A stretch of DNA of 64,000 nucleotides from assembly GCF_009811795.1 (NCBI RefSeq), contig NZ_BLJE01000001.1, forward strand, positions 1,240,001-1,304,000. Reading direction: 5' to 3'. Shown here piece after piece: positions 62,445 to 64,000 of this stretch. The stretch comes from Litoreibacter roseus (lineage in GTDB: Bacteria; Pseudomonadota; Alphaproteobacteria; Rhodobacterales; Rhodobacteraceae). How positions within the stretch are numbered: position 1 is the first letter of the stretch; the number at the start of each line of letters is the position of its first letter. Under the pieces are notes generated by a model. That model was not told the origin of the DNA. It did not search any database and worked only from the letters and a program-made list of their open reading frames with translations. A program made the position numbers and the translations under genes.

Positions 62445-63230
62445 ATGCATAATTTCGAGTTTGTGAAGCCCGGCACGGTGGCCGACGCGGTCGCTGCCCT
62501 CAAGGGCGACGAGGCCCAGGCGCTTGGTGGCGGTCAGACACTGCTGCCTACAATGAAACAACGGCTTGCCGCCCCCGAAACCCTTGTCGCCCTTTCGGGC
62601 GTCGATGAGATGAAGGGCATCTGTAAGGACGACGAAGGTCGGCTGTGCATCGGTGGGGGCACAACCCACGCGGCGGTGGCTGCGGACGGCAGCTACCCGG
62701 CACTCAGTGCGATGGCCTCCCATATCGGGGATCCGGCCGTGCGCAACCGTGGCACGATTGGCGGATCGCTGGCAAACAATGACCCGGCAGCCTGTTACCC
62801 GTCGGCCGTTCTGGCCTCTGGTGCGACCGTGACAACCAACACACGCGAGATCGCGGCGGATGACTATTTTCAAGGTATGTTCTCGACCGCGCTGGAGGAG
62901 GGCGAGATCATCACAGAAGTGAAGTTCCCGATCCCCGAAAAAGCGAACTACCAGAAGTTCGTTCAACCAGCGTCCCGCTTCGCCTTGGTCGGTGTCTTCG
63001 TCGCGAAGTTCGCAGACGGCGTCCGGGTTGCGATCACGGGCGCGTCCGAAGAAGGCGTGTTCCGCTGGACCGAGGCTGAAGAGGCGCTGAGCGCCAACTT
63101 CTCCCCCGCAGCGCTCGACAGCCTGAGTGTCTCTGGCGAAGGCATGATCAGCGACCTCCACGGCACAGGCGCCTACCGCGCCCATCTGATAAAGGTCATG
63201 ACCGGCCGCGCAGTCTCTGCTGCGGCCTAA
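62445..63230 (+). CDS. coxM: CO-dehydrogenase-like medium subunit, FAD-binding
   Basis: 261 residues with the FAD-binding motifs of molybdenum hydroxylase medium subunits: ALGGGQTLLPTMKQRL and GDPAVRNRGTIGGSLANNDPA. Slightly shorter than CoxM of Oligotropha (288), as in many form II systems. It receives electrons from CoxS and hands them to the respiratory chain, possibly via CoxG. It is the last gene before the intrinsic terminator at 63252. Confidence 0.91.
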   Translation: MHNFEFVKPGTVADAVAALKGDEAQALGGGQTLLPTMKQRLAAPETLVALSGVDEMKGICKDDEGRLCIGGGTTHAAVAADGSYPALSAMASHIGDPAVRNRGTIGGSLANNDPAACYPSAVLASGATVTTNTREIAADDYFQGMFSTALEEGEIITEVKFPIPEKANYQKFVQPASRFALVGVFVAKFADGVRVAITGASEEGVFRWTEAEEALSANFSPAALDSLSVSGEGMISDLHGTGAYRAHLIKVMTGRAVSAAA

Positions 63231-63251
63231 TGTCCCCACCTTTGAATTTTG

Positions 63252-63280
63252 AAAGCCCCTGCATCTGCGGGGGCTTTTTT
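63252..63280 (+). terminator. Rho-independent terminator of the cox operon
   Basis: Stem AAAGCCCC(TGCA) against (TGCG)GGGGCTTT with a very small loop, followed by a T run ending at 63280. It lies 21 bp after the coxM stop. It is the first clear terminator downstream of the cytochrome/xoxJ genes, so xoxG-xoxJ-coxGSLM could be one transcript. Confidence 0.9.
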
Positions 63281-63388
63281 CTGGTCTGCTCGCTGCCGTT
63301 TTCAGCCTAAGACGGCTATGGAAATAGTTTCTGCATCCTTGAAATTGCCGGCATCACAAAGGCTTACTGTGCGTTGGCTGAGAGTTCG

Positions 63389-64000
63389 CTAGCTTATTCC
63401 AGTATCATCCACGCTGTATTCAGTTCTGAGGCGTGGCCCGGTTGGCGTTTTGGAAAGTAGATTTTTGGGAACCGCGTAAATAGGGGTCTTCCCCAAGGCC
63501 AGTTGGGCATGGGCGGCCGCTTCACATTGTTCCAACAAGGCTTTGCGATCTAGCCTTTCGAAGTTGAAAAAGAAGCCGGGCTCCCCCGGCTCCGGGTCAC
63601 GCATTGTATCTGAAGGGAAACCGTCTGCCATATCCCTGCGGGACACAATTTCAGCGGCCCGGTAGATGTGGTTGCTATGGCTTGGCCTGCTAGTCAGTCC
63701 ATATAGATCTGCGCCGCCGACCGCGTCAATGAAGGCCGCTGCGACCGCGTTGGGGCAATCGGGTTGTGAGACAATCCACTCGTGAACCCCGCCTGCGAAG
63801 TCGTGACGAACGACTTGATACCAAAGAGCATAGTCCCTGTGTTTCTCGAGAAAGGGAATAAGCTCATCCACAGGAATATGGGTTGAGCCTCCGTCCGCGG
63901 CGCTCTTGCGGTACCAGCGCACTTCTACCCCGTTTTCAAAGCCATTTTCTTGGATCTTCAGTCGCTCCGGGGTTGGATCTGGAGCAGTATTTTCAACAAT
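63389..64000 (-). CDS. DUF4274-like protein (5' end beyond window)
   Basis: At least 203 codons; the frame stays open to the right edge, so the start is outside the window (the first internal GTG at 63922 is probably not the start). The segment ALWYQVVRHDFAGGVHEWIVSQPDCPNAVAAAFID, in pieces WYQVVRHDFAGGVHEWIVS and PDCPNAVAAAFID, resembles the DUF4274 domain, which often occurs in bacterial proteins near toxin immunity genes. The second part (after 63680) is unrecognised. Convergent to the cox operon. Function unknown; assignment tentative. Confidence 0.55.
   Translation of the reverse strand: MVENTAPDPTPERLKIQENGFENGVEVRWYRKSAADGGSTHIPVDELIPFLEKHRDYALWYQVVRHDFAGGVHEWIVSQPDCPNAVAAAFIDAVGGADLYGLTSRPSHSNHIYRAAEIVSRRDMADGFPSDTMRDPEPGEPGFFFNFERLDRKALLEQCEAAAHAQLALGKTPIYAVPKNLLSKTPTGPRLRTEYSVDDTGIS

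Overview
The window looks like chromosome from a marine alphaproteobacterium of the Rhodobacteraceae (Roseobacter group). Evidence from the sequence: high GC, dense gene packing with many ATGA/TGATG stop-start overlaps, an Mrp antiporter, a PutA lacking the DNA-binding domain divergent from an Lrp-type PutR-like gene, TRAP transporters, and a XoxF-type methanol dehydrogenase locus. I see no phage, insertion sequence, CRISPR array, tRNA or rRNA. The species is inferred only to family level.

Layout. 1-2463: Mrp/Mnh Na+/H+ antiporter (mrpB partial, mrpA), minus strand. 2642-4874: tandem UspA protein, divergent OxyR-like LysR regulator, small LuxR-HTH protein. 5086-9030: multi-PAS histidine kinase divergent from a MarR-receiver gene pair. 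9037-11445: four-gene membrane operon built around a ferric-reductase/Rieske fusion. 11507-13896: MFS permease and patatin-like phospholipase. 14121-16813: PepSY-like secreted protein with a (GGGN)n tail plus an OmpR/PhoQ-type two-component system. 16985-19020: exported coiled-coil protein, a 57-aa membrane peptide, Na+/Ca2+ antiporter. 19033-24786: IclR regulator divergent from a GMC oxidoreductase and a TRAP transporter, a catabolic unit. 24789-28697: YbbP/YbbA ABC exporter and TesA. 28740-31985: IorAB-type molybdenum hydroxylase with a di-heme cytochrome. 32236-36598: RND efflux pump and adaptor. 36932-40997: putA/putR. 41005-44140: bacteriophytochrome and heme oxygenase.

44308-63230 is the most interesting part. 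It holds a NahK/NosP-like hybrid kinase and FIST protein with a LuxR-type response regulator (relatives of Pseudomonas ErcS'/NahK, NosP and AgmR/ErbR, and of Paracoccus FlhSR), then xoxF. Across a 320-bp divergent regulatory region lies an SBP-ATPase pair with no permease. Next comes a minus-strand Lut/Ped-like set (exported SBP, YVTN beta-propeller, small exported protein, ABC ATPase, ABC-2 permease, Sel1-like protein). Then, on the plus strand, come the cytochrome c (xoxG), xoxJ and a form II CO-dehydrogenase-like molybdenum hydroxylase (coxGSLM), ending in a clear terminator.

How they may work together (inference): XoxF oxidises methanol or similar alcohols in the periplasm using PQQ and a lanthanide and passes electrons to XoxG, assisted by XoxJ. 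The Lut/Ped-like transporter probably supplies lanthanide or cofactor. The sensor set tunes expression. The adjacent coxGSLM could oxidise a one-carbon product or CO. The right edge contains the 3' part of a DUF4274-like gene running off the window.
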